From the NCBI GenBank assembly GCA_029559435.1, contig JAKQBZ010000214.1, forward strand, positions 1 through 33,482: a stretch of 33,482 nt of DNA. The letters are read 5' to 3'. The notes beneath the pieces are model-generated. The model had not been told where the DNA came from. It searched no databases and saw nothing but the letters and a program-made list of their open reading frames with translations. The position numbers were made by a program, and so were the translations under genes. Below, one piece after another: positions 1 through 8,931 of the stretch; positions within the stretch are counted from its first letter, which is position 1; the number at the start of each line of letters is the position of its first letter. The stretch is from Deltaproteobacteria bacterium. Its GTDB lineage: Bacteria > Desulfobacterota > Syntrophorhabdia > Syntrophorhabdales > Syntrophorhabdaceae.

Positions 1-40
1 CAGTATGTATTTTCTCAACACTCCCATGAATATCCTAAAG

Positions 41-116
41 GCAGCTCATAGTTCTTAGCTCATGGCTCATGGTAAATCGCTCTTGCTATCAGCTACGAGC
101 TGTCAGCTATTAGCCA
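41..116. repeat. Intergenic word-type inverted repeat, family E copy 1
   Basis: This spacer follows the stop codon of cdaA. The left arm (43-72) is made of repeated AGCTCATAG/AGCTCATGG words. The right arm (85-115) is built from GCTATCAGCT/GAGCTGTCAGC words and is partly complementary to the left. The left arm matches a second copy at 3579-3606 with one mismatch in 28 bases. No gene is visible in 1-118. The role is unknown; a transcript would fold into a long imperfect hairpin. Confidence 0.6.
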
Positions 117-118
117 TT

Positions 119-859
119 TCACGCCAGTGCGTCCTTTAGCGTCTTTTTCAATACGTCGGAGTTCACCTTCGTAAAGAATTCACCCTTATAGGCGTACGAA
201 ATCGTGCCATGTTCTTCTGAGACCACAACGGCAAGGGCATCCGTTACCTCTGTGATCCCGATTGCCGCCCTGTGCCTCGTCCCCAGGCTTTTATCAAGGT
301 CCTCATCGGTGGTAAGGGGCAGGACACAGCCGGCGGCCCTGATCCTCCCCTCGCGGATGATCATCGCGCCGTCATGGAGCGGGGACACGGCCTGGAATAT
401 GCTGACGATCAGCTCGGTATTCACCTCCGCGTCCAGCCGGATCCCTATCTCCATAAACTCTTCGAGCCCTACCTCGCGCTCTATCACTATCAGCGCCCCG
501 TTCTTTCTTTTCCCCATGACAGTACAGGCATTCGTCAATTCGTCATAGAAAAGGGTTTCCTGCACATAGGTGATCTTTTTGAAAAAAGGGCTTCTGCCGA
601 GCGCTACCAGCACCCTTCTGATATCGCTCTGAAAAATGACGACAATGACAAGTATTATGGAGCCGACGAAGCTGTTGAAGATCCAGCTCAAGGTAAAAAG
701 CTCGAGCGTTTTTGCAAGATAAAAAACAAAAAGGACTATAATGAAGCCCACAATGAGCTGGATCGCCCTTGTTCCCTTGATCAGCAGAAAGGTTTTGTAG
801 ACGATAAAAGCAACTACGAGAATATCTAAGATATCCTGCCAGCGAAAATGGGTAATCAT
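119..859 (-). CDS. cdaA: Diadenylate cyclase CdaA (c-di-AMP synthase)
   Basis: A membrane-bound DAC-family enzyme that condenses two ATP into c-di-AMP. The N-terminus has three predicted membrane segments (about residues 9-27, 33-50, 58-77). The cytoplasmic DAC domain follows, with the catalytic DGA motif at residues 163-165 (LHDGAM) and the RHR motif at 195-197 (GTRHRAA). At 246 residues it is slightly short for the family but complete. Its ATG overlaps the folP TGA by four bases (ATGA), so it is probably translationally coupled. The usual downstream partner cdaR (ybbR) is not immediately next to it: the 118 bases left in the window are repeat. c-di-AMP typically controls potassium/osmolyte transport and cell-wall homeostasis. 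Identification is firm; regulation here is not visible. Confidence 0.96.
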   Translation of the reverse strand: MITHFRWQDILDILVVAFIVYKTFLLIKGTRAIQLIVGFIIVLFVFYLAKTLELFTLSWIFNSFVGSIILVIVVIFQSDIRRVLVALGRSPFFKKITYVQETLFYDELTNACTVMGKRKNGALIVIEREVGLEEFMEIGIRLDAEVNTELIVSIFQAVSPLHDGAMIIREGRIRAAGCVLPLTTDEDLDKSLGTRHRAAIGITEVTDALAVVVSEEHGTISYAYKGEFFTKVNSDVLKKTLKDALA

Positions 860-1698
860 GATCCTCTCACTGCGTGAACAAGGTTAAGCACCCTGTGAGC
901 TCTTTCCACATCATGAACCCGCACAATATCAGCGCCGTTCCAAAGGGAGATCGCGATGCTTGCGAGCGTCCCGTCGATCCTTTCTTCCATCGTAGCTTCG
1001 GTAACCGTTCCGATGAAGCTCTTCATTGAAGCGCCTGCAAGGACCGGCCTCCCCATATCCTTAAACGTGCCAAGCATCTTCAGTATCTTCAGGTTATCCT
1101 CAACCCTTTTTCCAAAACCGATCCCCGGATCAAGGATAATGTCGTCCTCCTTGATTCCGCGGTCTTTCGCGAACCGGACCCTCCCGACAAAAAAATCCTT
1201 TATCTCCGATATCACATCATCGTAAAAGGGCGCTTCCTGCATGTTCCCGGGGGTTCCCTTGATGTGCACGATCACCACATAGGCGCCAAGATCGCCCACC
1301 GTGCCGGCCATGTCGCGATCAAAGGTTAAACCGCTTATGTCGTTTATCATGTCGGCCCCTGCGTCGTGTGCTGCTCTGGCGGTTTTTGCTTTGTAAGTAT
1401 CTACCGAAATAAGGATGTCCGATCGGGCCCGTATTCCGCTGATGACGGGGAGGACCCTTTTCAGCTCTTCATCGGCAGGAACAGGCTCTGAATATGGCCT
1501 TGTTGATTCTCCACCCACATCTATGATATCCGCTCCCTCTTCAACCATCCTCAGGGCATGCTCTACGGCTTTATCGACGTCAAAAAATCTGCCTCCGTCA
1601 AAAAAGGAATCCGGCGTTACGTTGAGGACTCCCATTATCAGCGGCTTATCTTTACATCGCAGCTCCCTTTTCATCAATGCTTTCCCTGATAATGACAT
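856..1698 (-). CDS. folP: Dihydropteroate synthase
   Basis: Joins p-aminobenzoate to 6-hydroxymethyl-dihydropterin pyrophosphate in folate synthesis, in the cytoplasm. Family landmarks are in order along a TIM barrel: [11 protein letters not shown] near the N-terminus, [22 protein letters not shown] and a C-terminal R-HDV. Its 280 residues are normal for the family. The chosen ATG has an AGGAG a few bases upstream and lies inside the 3' end of ftsH; an ATG eight codons later (1674) is also possible. The ftsH overlap is 47 bases, and the cdaA start overlaps its stop by four. ftsH-folP-cdaA is therefore one transcription unit. Confidence 0.96.
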   Translation of the reverse strand: MSLSGKALMKRELRCKDKPLIMGVLNVTPDSFFDGGRFFDVDKAVEHALRMVEEGADIIDVGGESTRPYSEPVPADEELKRVLPVISGIRARSDILISVDTYKAKTARAAHDAGADMINDISGLTFDRDMAGTVGDLGAYVVIVHIKGTPGNMQEAPFYDDVISEIKDFFVGRVRFAKDRGIKEDDIILDPGIGFGKRVEDNLKILKMLGTFKDMGRPVLAGASMKSFIGTVTEATMEERIDGTLASIAISLWNGADIVRVHDVERAHRVLNLVHAVRGS

Positions 1699-3481
1699 CG
1701 ATCTCCTGGCCGTCCAGGGCTTCTTTCTCCAAAAGCTTGCCTGCTATGCCATGGAGGGCGTTCATGCTTCCGGAGAGCAACCCCCTTGCCCTTTCATAAC
1801 AGCCCTGGACCATGCTATGCAGCTCTTTATCGATCTCCTGGGCGGTACTTTCGCTGAAGTCCCTCTGTCTTCCTATCTCTTTGCCGAGGAATATGTGCTC
1901 CTCGTTTTTTCCGTAGTTCAAAGGCCCGAGGCGCTCGCTCATCCCCCACTCGCAGACCATCTTCCTCGCGATCGCTGTCGCCCGCTCGATGTCGTTTCCT
2001 GCGCCTGTCGTTGAGTGGTTCAGGACAATTTCTTCCGCAGCCCTTCCGCCAAGCAGGATGGTTATGTTGTTGAGGAGATACTCTTTCGAATAGGTATGCC
2101 GTTCATCTATGGGGAGCTGCTGGGTGATCCCAAGGGCCCTGCCCCGGGGAATGATAGTGACCTTATGGATAGGGTCAGATCCCGGGATCATCTTTGCCAC
2201 AAGGGCGTGGCCCGCCTCATGGTATGCGGCGTTCTTCCTTTCCTCAAAAGGTATGATCATGCTCCTTCGCTCAACGCCCATGAGGACCTTGTCCTTGGCG
2301 TGCTCAAAATCGTCGTTCTCGATGGATTTCTTCGCCCTCCTGGCGGCAATGAGGGCTGCTTCGTTGACGAGGTTTTCAAGGTCTGCGCCCGAAAAGCCCG
2401 GGGTCCCTCTCGCAATTATCGATAGGTCTACGTCGTCTGAGACGACCGTTTTTCTTGTATGGACCTTCAGGATCTCCTCCCTGCCCTTCACGTCCGGCGT
2501 GGAGACAACGATCTGCCTGTCAAACCTTCCCGGCCTTAAAAGCGCCGGATCCAGAACGTCCGGCCTGTTCGTCGCGGACATGACGATAACCCCTTCGTTC
2601 GATTCGAACCCATCCATTTCGACGAGGAGCTGGTTGAGCGTCTGCTCCCTCTCGTCGTGTCCTCCGCCGAGCCCGGCGCCCCTGTGCCTCCCGACAGCGT
2701 CTATCTCGTCGATAAAGATAATGCAGGGCGCATTCTTTTTCCCCTGGTTAAAAAGATCCCGTACGCGTGAAGCGCCTACGCCTACAAACATCTCAACAAA
2801 ATCTGACCCGCTTATGCTGAAAAAGGGCACATTTGCCTCGCCGGCTATTGCCCGCGCCAGCAATGTCTTTCCTGTTCCCGGAGGGCCCACGAGGAGAACG
2901 CCCTTGGGGATCCTTCCGCCGAGCTTTGTAAACTTCTTCGGGTCAACCAAAAAATCTATGACCTCCTGCAGCTCCTCTTTCGCTTCATCGATCCCGGCTA
3001 CGTCATGAAAGGTCACCTTATTTTCCCTGCCGGTAAAAAGCCTTGCCTTGCTCTTTCCGAAGGCCATCGCCTTGCCGCCGCCGGCCTGCATCTGCCTCAT
3101 GAAAAATATCCACACCCCGATGAGAAGCAGCATCGGCAGCCACGATACGAATATGGACTGCCAGAAGCCTGATTCCTCATCAGGTTTTGCGGTAATGCGG
3201 ACGCTGTAATCGCGCAGCACTTTCATGAGCTCCTGGTCTTCAGGGGCATAGCTCCTGAATTCTTTGCCGTCTTTGTACGTGCCGATGATGTTCCTGCCCT
3301 GGATGGTAACAGAAGAGACCTTGTTTGCCTTGACCGCATCTATAAAATCGCTGTAGACCACGCTGTCAAGGATCTTTTTCGGCTTGTAGTAGACGTTGAA
3401 GATAAAAAGACCCAAAAGGACGACGAGGAGCCATACGAAGATGTTCCTGTTCATTGAATTTGGATTGGTTGTTTTCTGCAC
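1652..3481 (-). CDS. ftsH: ATP-dependent zinc metalloprotease FtsH
   Basis: A membrane-anchored AAA+ protease that degrades misfolded membrane proteins and short-lived regulators. Membrane segments are at about residues 13-30 and 108-128, flanking a short periplasmic domain. Then come Walker A GPPGTGKT (199-206), Walker B IIFIDEID (254-261), the second region of homology around RPGRFDR, and the zinc site HEAGH (421-425). The 609 residues are full length. The start codon is GTG with a close AGGA; an ATG at codon 10 lacks a ribosome site, so GTG is preferred. It heads the ftsH-folP-cdaA unit. Upstream lies a repeat-bearing gap shared with the divergent flavoprotein gene. Confidence 0.98.
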   Translation of the reverse strand: MQKTTNPNSMNRNIFVWLLVVLLGLFIFNVYYKPKKILDSVVYSDFIDAVKANKVSSVTIQGRNIIGTYKDGKEFRSYAPEDQELMKVLRDYSVRITAKPDEESGFWQSIFVSWLPMLLLIGVWIFFMRQMQAGGGKAMAFGKSKARLFTGRENKVTFHDVAGIDEAKEELQEVIDFLVDPKKFTKLGGRIPKGVLLVGPPGTGKTLLARAIAGEANVPFFSISGSDFVEMFVGVGASRVRDLFNQGKKNAPCIIFIDEIDAVGRHRGAGLGGGHDEREQTLNQLLVEMDGFESNEGVIVMSATNRPDVLDPALLRPGRFDRQIVVSTPDVKGREEILKVHTRKTVVSDDVDLSIIARGTPGFSGADLENLVNEAALIAARRAKKSIENDDFEHAKDKVLMGVERRSMIIPFEERKNAAYHEAGHALVAKMIPGSDPIHKVTIIPRGRALGITQQLPIDERHTYSKEYLLNNITILLGGRAAEEIVLNHSTTGAGNDIERATAIARKMVCEWGMSERLGPLNYGKNEEHIFLGKEIGRQRDFSESTAQEIDKELHSMVQGCYERARGLLSGSMNALHGIAGKLLEKEALDGQEIDVIIRESIDEKGAAM

Positions 3482-3746
3482 ACATCCTATTTACCATAGA
3501 ATCCCCTTAATTATCAATCATTTTTAGCAGATAAGCCAAAAGGGCGGTCAATAGTATATAGTATATCGAGAAAAAAGCAGCTCATAGTTCATAGCTCATG
3601 GCTCATAGCGAATATCGATACTCGACGCTGATGGCTGTATGCTGATAGCTGACGGCTTTCTGCCTTTCTGCCTCTTACCTTTCTTTTTGTTGCTTTGAGG
3701 CAGCGATTATGCGATAAAAGAACAAGGTTGGGCCCTCTTGAACGCG
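3482..3746. other. Divergent intergenic region with family E repeat copy 2
   Basis: The gap between divergent ftsH (minus) and the flavoprotein gene (plus). It contains short GTATATAG words at 3553-3566. A family E inverted repeat lies at 3579-3656: left arm of AGCTCATAG/AGCTCATGG words, right arm of GCTGATGGCT/GCTGATAGCTGACGGC words, and an AT-rich centre. No convincing gene is present; the short reading frames here are repeat-derived. Promoters for both flanking genes must lie here, but I could not identify convincing boxes. Confidence 0.55.
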
Positions 3747-4595
3747 ATGAAAGACACGGCTGAAAAACCAAGGCAGATCCTGGGCCTGATAGGCTCTCCC
3801 CGCAGGCTTGGCAATTCCGAGCTTATAACGAAGGAGATCTCCCGGCACATAACGGGCCCCCACACGCTGAGGCTTGTCCGCCTGCCCTCTTTAAACATAC
3901 TTCCCTGCAAGGCTTGCTACGGCTGCATCATGGACAACCCGTGCCCGCAACAGGACGATATGGGCCTCATCCTTGAAGAGCTTGTCCGGGCCGATGCGGT
4001 CATCGTGGCTTCGCCGGTCTATTTCCTTGGCGCCAACGCAATATTCAAAAAGATACTTGACAGGGGCTTTCTCTTCTTCGATATCCTGCAAAGGGTCTAC
4101 AAAAAACCGTCGGTACTCGTAAACCTCTACGGGATGAAAGGAAGGATCGGGGCAGCCCCGCATACCCTTTTGACCTTTGCGTCATTTCTCGGGCTTGATG
4201 TAAAGGCAAGCGTCGACATCCATGCGGCTTTGCCCGGGGAGGTGATCATGAACCCGCGCAATATAAACGTTGCCGGGCGTTTGGGGAGAATGCTCTTCTC
4301 AAAGAAAAAGGCCGGGGCCGGGGCCGGTTGCCCTTTCTGTGGGTGCGAGTTCGTCCGGATGAAAAGGCGTACATTCATCTGTACGCTCTGTCATGGGGAG
4401 TTCTCAATCGACAAAGATGGCGTCCGTGCCAGGATAAAGGAGGGCGACATCTTCGGCACACCGGAACACAGGCTTCTTCACAAGGAGTGGCTGAAGGGGA
4501 TGAAAGACAGGTTCTTCGATTCAAGAAAGGAGATCCTTCGGGCAGCCCTGCAGTATAAAGATGTTGGGGAATGGGTAACACCTGAGAAGGTATGA
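3747..4595 (+). CDS. Iron-sulfur flavoprotein (NADPH-dependent FMN reductase family) with C-terminal zinc ribbon
   Basis: A flavodoxin-fold protein. After the first strand (ILGLIGSPR, residues 11-19) comes the FMN phosphate loop RRLGNSE. The four-cysteine motif CKACYGCIMDNPC (C54, C57, C60, C66) is typical of iron-sulfur flavoproteins that bind a 4Fe-4S cluster and move electrons from ferredoxin to FMN. SPVYFLGANA is the usual flavin-contact loop. An extra C-terminal CPFCGCEF...CTLCHGEF segment (near residues 190-220) looks like a zinc ribbon or rubredoxin-like site, which is not standard. ATG at 3747 is preferred; an in-frame TTG three codons upstream (3738) is possible. Neither has a strong ribosome site. 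It is the only clear plus-strand gene in the left 30 kb. The electron partner and substrate are unknown. Confidence 0.85.
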   Translation: MKDTAEKPRQILGLIGSPRRLGNSELITKEISRHITGPHTLRLVRLPSLNILPCKACYGCIMDNPCPQQDDMGLILEELVRADAVIVASPVYFLGANAIFKKILDRGFLFFDILQRVYKKPSVLVNLYGMKGRIGAAPHTLLTFASFLGLDVKASVDIHAALPGEVIMNPRNINVAGRLGRMLFSKKKAGAGAGCPFCGCEFVRMKRRTFICTLCHGEFSIDKDGVRARIKEGDIFGTPEHRLLHKEWLKGMKDRFFDSRKEILRAALQYKDVGEWVTPEKV

Positions 4596-4677
4596 AGTTA
4601 AGAAGGTGAGAGGATAGGAGGATAAGAGGGCGAGAGGTTGATGAGCTCTTTTTTTCTCTTCTCACCTTCTTAACTTC
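4594..4677 (+). terminator. Long hairpin between convergent genes
   Basis: A perfect 18-base inverted repeat: GAAGTTAAGAAGGTGAGA at 4594-4611 pairs with 4660-4677. The left arm begins in the stop codon of the flavoprotein gene. The loop is a purine-rich tract of GAGGATA-type words followed by a pyrimidine run. T-rich sequence follows the right arm (TGCTTTTCTTAACC). It sits between convergent genes (plus gene ends 4595, minus gene ends 4713), so termination is a reasonable role. It also resembles the word-type intergenic repeats seen elsewhere. Confidence 0.5.
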
Positions 4678-4712
4678 TGCTTTTCTTAACCTCTTTTCGT
4701 TTTCTGCTACTG

Positions 4713-5354
4713 TTACGCAGTATATTCCCTTATGTCCGCCTCGTAGCCCAGTGTCTTTAATGCGGCCATGAGGCTTGTTACATCATCGGCGTCAAGATGG
4801 AGAACAAGATCGTTTCTATGCGGATCAGGGGGCAGCCAGAAGGTCTTGACCTTAAGCCCCGCCTTGTTCACCTGTTCTATAACCTTATGGTGGTCTTCCC
4901 TGTCGCCTGCTCCGTAAACAATGATCCTTTTTCCTTTTTCGCCGATGCCCAGTAAAGGATTGAGAATTTTATAAAAGACGTCGTTGGTGGTGACAATGCC
5001 GATAACCTTGCCGTTTTCCACGACAGGAAGGCACCCTACCCTGTTTTTCTGCGCTAACGCAACAGCCTTTTCTACGGTCTTATCGGGCGTGATCGTGACA
5101 ACGTTTGTTTTCATGATCTCTTTCACCGTCAGCTTCGACATAAGATAGAAAAGCTGACGCTGGTTAAAGGGAGTCGTCGACGAAGGGCTCGCCTTGAGCA
5201 GGTCATCTTTCGTTACGAGCCCGACAAGCTTTCCCTTATCAAGGACAGGGAGCCTGCCTATTTTGTGAGACTCCATGATGCGTTCCGCGTCGAGGACATA
5301 GGTGTCAGCCGGGATCGTGATCACGTTGTATATCATTATGTCTTTTACAAGCAT
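4713..5354 (-). CDS. CBS-pair protein with C-terminal ACT-like domain (AcuB-like)
   Basis: Two CBS motifs form a Bateman module: residues about 1-55 (VKDIMIYNVITI ... GRLPVLDKGKLVGLVTKDD) and about 75-130 (VKEIMKTNVVTI ... GCLPVVENGKVIGIVTTND). The remaining 80 residues resemble the ACT-like tail of AcuB-type proteins. Such proteins sense adenine nucleotides and modulate a partner enzyme or transporter; no partner is encoded next to it. The ATG has GAGAGG about seven bases upstream. It is separated from the upstream yacP-like gene by 87 bases containing a possible TTGACA box (5411-5416), so it may be transcribed alone. Family call firm, function unknown. Confidence 0.88.
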   Translation of the reverse strand: MLVKDIMIYNVITIPADTYVLDAERIMESHKIGRLPVLDKGKLVGLVTKDDLLKASPSSTTPFNQRQLFYLMSKLTVKEIMKTNVVTITPDKTVEKAVALAQKNRVGCLPVVENGKVIGIVTTNDVFYKILNPLLGIGEKGKRIIVYGAGDREDHHKVIEQVNKAGLKVKTFWLPPDPHRNDLVLHLDADDVTSLMAALKTLGYEADIREYTA

Positions 5355-5410
5355 ATCTTTCCTCTCTGTAATATAAATTTATTTAATATTCTCGGATTTT
5401 TTGATGGTGC

Positions 5411-5416
5411 TGTCAA
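5411..5416 (-). promoter_or_regulatory. Possible -35 box for the CBS-domain gene
   Basis: On the minus strand TTGACA occurs about 60 bases upstream of the CBS-domain start codon. A TATTAA lies 22 bases further downstream, which is too far for a canonical spacer, and no good -10 is at 16-18 bases. This is a weak call: consensus -35, poor -10. Confidence 0.3.
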
Positions 5417-5441
5417 GACCCTTTATGCCTATCGCCCCGGA

Positions 5442-5948
5442 TCACAGCTTACTGATAGTCTTTGAAGCCTTTCTCAACCTCTTCGGAAGCCTCCTGGGGT
5501 TTCCCTTCTTTGCCCCCTGCCTCATGCTCCCGCCACAATCTTCGTCTTTGCCTCCCCAGGGCTCAGCAGCCATCATCTCCCGCAGGCGGCCCGGCGTGAC
5601 AAAGGGGATGTCATGCCTCTTTGCCTCATCGATAATGGCCCTGTCTGAGCTGACCACTGCAATGCCAGCCCTTTTTGACCTGATGATCTCAATTATCACG
5701 TCGTCTGCCGTCTCCCCTTCCCTTGAATATACAACATCGATCCCCTTGAAGTCCTCTCTCTGGCGCCCCGGGGAAAAGCTGTTGTACGCATCAAAAACCA
5801 CGGTTATCTTCCCGCCGCGGCGTTTTTTGTATCCCGCCAGCTTTTCCAGTAAAGACCTCCGCAGGCCTTCAAGGTCGACGCCTCCGTGAATCCCGGTGTT
5901 CCCCGTTCTGCTTATATAGTTGTATCCGTCGATGACGATATGGATCAT
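5442..5948 (-). CDS. YacP/Rae1-like NYN-domain ribonuclease
   Basis: A PIN-like NYN-domain protein. HIVIDGYNYI at the N-terminus and VVFDAYN and VVSSDRAI further on supply the acidic metal-binding residues expected of this fold, and ETADDVI carries another conserved Asp pair. Relatives in Bacillus (YacP/Rae1) cleave mRNA on the ribosome. The 168 residues end in a very basic tail (KKGNPRRLPKRLRKASK), suggesting RNA or ribosome contact. It starts at an ATG without a clear ribosome site, just after a patch of AGCTCATGG-type repeat. Endonuclease activity is inferred from family. Confidence 0.85.
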   Translation of the reverse strand: MIHIVIDGYNYISRTGNTGIHGGVDLEGLRRSLLEKLAGYKKRRGGKITVVFDAYNSFSPGRQREDFKGIDVVYSREGETADDVIIEIIRSKRAGIAVVSSDRAIIDEAKRHDIPFVTPGRLREMMAAEPWGGKDEDCGGSMRQGAKKGNPRRLPKRLRKASKTISKL

Positions 5949-5997
5949 GGAATTAACTCATGGCTCATAGTTGATAACTCACAGCATAGCATAACTA

Positions 5998-6153
5998 ATC
6001 AATCACCAAACACCAATAACCAAGCTCCAATTAATCACCAATACCCAATATTCAATAACCAAACAAAAACTTGCCGGTATTGTTTCCCGTTTGGGTATTC
6101 GGTCATTGGTTATTGGGTATTCATTGGTGATTGATGTTTGGTGATTGGTTATT
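5998..6153. repeat. Word-type inverted repeat, family A copy 1
   Basis: A gap of 231 bases between nusB and the yacP-like gene. The left arm (5998-6063) is made of CAATCACCAAA / CAATAACCAA words. The right arm (6090-6153) is its approximate reverse complement (TTGGTTATTGGGTATT words). A 24-base segment, 6012-6035, is identical to the reverse complement of 21272-21295 in copy 2. The arms are conserved between copies while the central loops differ. No coding signal. A patch of family E words precedes it at 5958-5990. Confidence 0.75.
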
Positions 6154-6179
6154 CAATAAATCTGCTCCCCGCTGATGAC

Positions 6180-6605
6180 TCATTCTTCCTTCAATGCCTC
6201 ATCCCGGCAGTACTCCCTCATCACCTTATCGAGGACTCCGTTGATAAAGACCCTGGAGTCTTCATTCCCGTATTTCTTGCCAAGCTCTATGGCCTCATCA
6301 ATAGAGACCTTCGGCGGCACATCGGGGACAAAGAGCATCTCGTAGATGCCGACCCTCAGGATATTTTTGTCCACGTAGGTTATCCTGTCAAGCCTCCAGT
6401 GTTCGCAGGAAGCTGCGATCTTTGTATCGATCATATCCTGATGCTGCTTTATTCCGGACAGCAACCGGCGGGCATAATCTATGATGTCCTGCTGATAGGG
6501 GAAGATCTCACAGTATTTATTCAGGGCCGATTCGGAGTCATCATTGTTCGTTTCTCCCTGATAGAGCATCCGTAATGCTAATTCTCTCGCTTTCCGCCTT
6601 CGCAC
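6180..6605 (-). CDS. nusB: Transcription antitermination protein NusB
   Basis: Binds boxA RNA with NusE/S10 in antitermination complexes on rRNA operons. The all-helical family pattern is clear: [16 protein letters not shown] at the start, then DYARRLLSG, the conserved helix [22 protein letters not shown], and [28 protein letters not shown]. Length 141 is normal. The start is GTG with AAGGA nine bases upstream, inside the 3' end of ribH (28-base overlap). It is the last gene of the riboflavin unit, a common arrangement. Confidence 0.96.
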   Translation of the reverse strand: MRRRKARELALRMLYQGETNNDDSESALNKYCEIFPYQQDIIDYARRLLSGIKQHQDMIDTKIAASCEHWRLDRITYVDKNILRVGIYEMLFVPDVPPKVSIDEAIELGKKYGNEDSRVFINGVLDKVMREYCRDEALKEE

Positions 6606-7066
6606 AAGTTGTTTTCCTTCAGAAGGTTGACCATTTCTATGACCGAAATTGCAGCGTCGTAGCCCTTGTTGCCGGACTTTGTCCCGGCCCTTTCTATTGC
6701 CTGCTCAATGTTCTCGCTGGTGATGATGCCGAAAGCGATAGGCTTTTCGATCTCGAGGGATGCCTGAGCGATGCCTTTTGTGACCTCTGAGGCAATATAG
6801 TGAAAGTGCGGCGTGGCGCCTTTGATGACAGTCCCCAGACAGATAACCCCGTCAATCTCCTTTTTCCCGGCAAGGAGCTTTGCGACGAGCGGTATCTCGA
6901 ATGCGCCGGGGACCTTGTAGATCATAACCTGTTTTTCGTCAGCACCGTGCCTCTTCAGTGCATCCAGCGCGCCTTCAAGAAGCCTGTCGGTAATAAAGCT
7001 GTTGAACCTGCTTACTACGATTGCGAACCTGAGCCCCTTTGCATTAAGTTTTCCTTCACGTACCAT
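6578..7066 (-). CDS. ribH: 6,7-dimethyl-8-ribityllumazine synthase
   Basis: Condenses 5-amino-6-ribitylaminouracil with dihydroxybutanone phosphate, the penultimate step of riboflavin synthesis; forms icosahedral or pentameric assemblies. Family motifs are visible: [33 protein letters not shown] with the catalytic His, and [12 protein letters not shown]. The 162 residues are full length. It lies nine bases after ribBA and overlaps nusB by 28 bases. Confidence 0.97.
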   Translation of the reverse strand: MVREGKLNAKGLRFAIVVSRFNSFITDRLLEGALDALKRHGADEKQVMIYKVPGAFEIPLVAKLLAGKKEIDGVICLGTVIKGATPHFHYIASEVTKGIAQASLEIEKPIAFGIITSENIEQAIERAGTKSGNKGYDAAISVIEMVNLLKENNLCEGGKREN

Positions 7067-7075
7067 ATGCGCTCC

Positions 7076-8281
7076 TCATACGTTATTGAGAATATGGCCA
7101 AGCTTTTTCTGCTTGGTCTTAAGGTAGGCTATGTTGTCTTTCGTTGGCTCCATCTCAAGCGACGTGCGCTCAAGGACCTGGAGGCCATACCCTTCAAGCC
7201 CTTTGATCTTCTTGGGATTGTTTGTGAGCAGCCTCATCTTTCTCACCCCGAGGTCGTTCAAGATCTGGGCGCCGATACCATAATCCCTGAGGTCAGGGGA
7301 AAAACCAAGGGCAATGTTTGCCTCCACGGTATCGTGGCCATGGTCCTGAAGGTTGTATGCCTTCAGCTTGTTCAACAATCCTATGCCTCTTCCTTCCTGC
7401 CTCATGTAAAGAAAAACACCCTTTTTCTCTTTCTCTATCATCTTCAGCGCCGCGTGAAGCTGTTCGCCGCAGTCACACCGCAATGAGCCCAGCACGTCGC
7501 CGGTAAAACATTCTGAATGGACCCTGACAAGGACAACATCGTCAGGCATTATATCCCCTTTCACCAGGGCAAGGTGCGTCTCCTTATCGATATCGTTCTC
7601 GTACCCTATAAGCTTGAACTCGCCGCCGTAGCGCGTGGGAATCCTCGTTTCCGTAACCCTCCGGACGAGTTTTTCGTTCTTCATCTTATATTTGATAAGA
7701 TCTGCAATGCTCACGATCTTGAGCCCGTGGCGCTCTGCAAAGATCTCGAGGTCGGGAAGCCTCGCCATCGTACCATCCTCGTTCATAATCTCGCAGATAA
7801 CTCCCGCCGGCTTCAGCCCCGCAAGCCTTGCCATATCCACCGATGCCTCGGTGTGGCCGACCCTTACGAGCACACCGCCGTTCCTTGCCATAAGCGGGAA
7901 TATGTGGCCGGGTTTTGCAATATCGTCAGCGGTAGATGTATCGTCGATGGCAACCTGGACCGTTCTCGCCCTGTCATGGGCAGAGATCCCCGTCGTTACC
8001 CCGTGTTTTGCCTCTATGGAGACGGTAAACGCCGTATTGTATGGAGATGTATTCTTATCGACCATCAGGGGCAGATCCAGCTCCTTCACCCTTTCTTCTG
8101 TCAAAGAAAGGCAGATCAGGCCGCAGGCGTACCGCGCCATGAACGTTATAGCCTCAGGGGTAACCTTCTCTGCGGCGATCATTACATCGCCTTCGTTTTC
8201 CCTGTCCTCGTCATCGACGATGATCACCATTTTGCCTTTGCGGATATCGCGAAGCACGTCTTCGATCTTTGATATTGCCAT
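7076..8281 (-). CDS. ribBA: Bifunctional DHBP synthase / GTP cyclohydrolase II
   Basis: Supplies both riboflavin precursors. The N-terminal half (about 1-200) is 3,4-dihydroxy-2-butanone-4-phosphate synthase, with [15 protein letters not shown] and GHTEASVD. The C-terminal half (about 205-401) is GTP cyclohydrolase II, with the zinc cysteines in [20 protein letters not shown] and the RQEGRGIGL motif. Both sets of key residues look intact, so I infer both activities. Start and preceding ribE stop share one base (TAATG). Confidence 0.97.
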   Translation of the reverse strand: MAISKIEDVLRDIRKGKMVIIVDDEDRENEGDVMIAAEKVTPEAITFMARYACGLICLSLTEERVKELDLPLMVDKNTSPYNTAFTVSIEAKHGVTTGISAHDRARTVQVAIDDTSTADDIAKPGHIFPLMARNGGVLVRVGHTEASVDMARLAGLKPAGVICEIMNEDGTMARLPDLEIFAERHGLKIVSIADLIKYKMKNEKLVRRVTETRIPTRYGGEFKLIGYENDIDKETHLALVKGDIMPDDVVLVRVHSECFTGDVLGSLRCDCGEQLHAALKMIEKEKKGVFLYMRQEGRGIGLLNKLKAYNLQDHGHDTVEANIALGFSPDLRDYGIGAQILNDLGVRKMRLLTNNPKKIKGLEGYGLQVLERTSLEMEPTKDNIAYLKTKQKKLGHILNNV

Positions 8282-8931
8282 TATCTGTCCCCTTTTATAT
8301 ATCCATGATCAGAGAGGAAGCTCAGGTCTATTTCCTTCTGTTTGTTCCTGACCAGAAAGCTTTCAACGTATCTGCCGATAATATCGGTCTCTATGTTTAC
8401 TCTGTCCCGCAGGTTCTTTTCGCCTATGGTGGTTCTGGATGCAGTATATGGAATTATGTTAACTGTAAATGTATTACCATGTTGCTCATTGACTGTCAAG
8501 CTTATTCCATCGATCGCCACAGAGCCCTTTTGCACGAAATACCTTGATATATCAAGGGGTATCTCGACGCTGAACTGCCTTGAATCGCCTGCCTGCTTTA
8601 TATCCGTGATCGTTCCGATCGCGTCGACATGACCGGTTACAATGTGGCCTCCGAACCTTCCCCCGACGCCCATTGCACGTTCAATATTGACCCGCTGCGA
8701 CACCTTTGTTTCCCTCAGGGTAGTCCTGCTCAGCGTCTCGAGGGACGCGTCGGCGCTGAAAACCCCCTTGCCTGTCTTCGTGACCGTCAGGCATACGCCG
8801 TTGACGGAGATGCTGTCGCCTTCCCTGATGTCAAAGGGCGTGAGGCTCGTTCTGACGGCAAATTCCCATTTTCCGCCCATCTTGTTTATGCCGGTGATCG
8901 TTCCGATGTCTTCAATGATTCCTGTGAACAT
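8281..8931 (-). CDS. ribE: Riboflavin synthase, alpha chain
   Basis: Dismutates two lumazines to riboflavin. Two tandem lumazine-binding repeats are seen: the first begins [10 protein letters not shown] with [13 protein letters not shown], the second begins [14 protein letters not shown] with [12 protein letters not shown]. The 216 residues are normal for the trimeric enzyme. The start lies inside ribD (20-base overlap) and the stop abuts ribBA. No FMN riboswitch precedes the cluster, since all gene junctions overlap. Confidence 0.97.
   Translation of the reverse strand: MFTGIIEDIGTITGINKMGGKWEFAVRTSLTPFDIREGDSISVNGVCLTVTKTGKGVFSADASLETLSRTTLRETKVSQRVNIERAMGVGGRFGGHIVTGHVDAIGTITDIKQAGDSRQFSVEIPLDISRYFVQKGSVAIDGISLTVNEQHGNTFTVNIIPYTASRTTIGEKNLRDRVNIETDIIGRYVESFLVRNKQKEIDLSFLSDHGYIKGDR

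Noticed and set aside
2109-3008. 299-codon plus-strand open frame
   Set aside because: Antisense to the ftsH AAA domain; serine/leucine-rich low-information translation typical of shadow frames.
3482-3746. 60-67-codon minus-strand frames in the divergent gap
   Set aside because: They overlap the repeat and the start of the flavoprotein gene and carry no ribosome site or family pattern.
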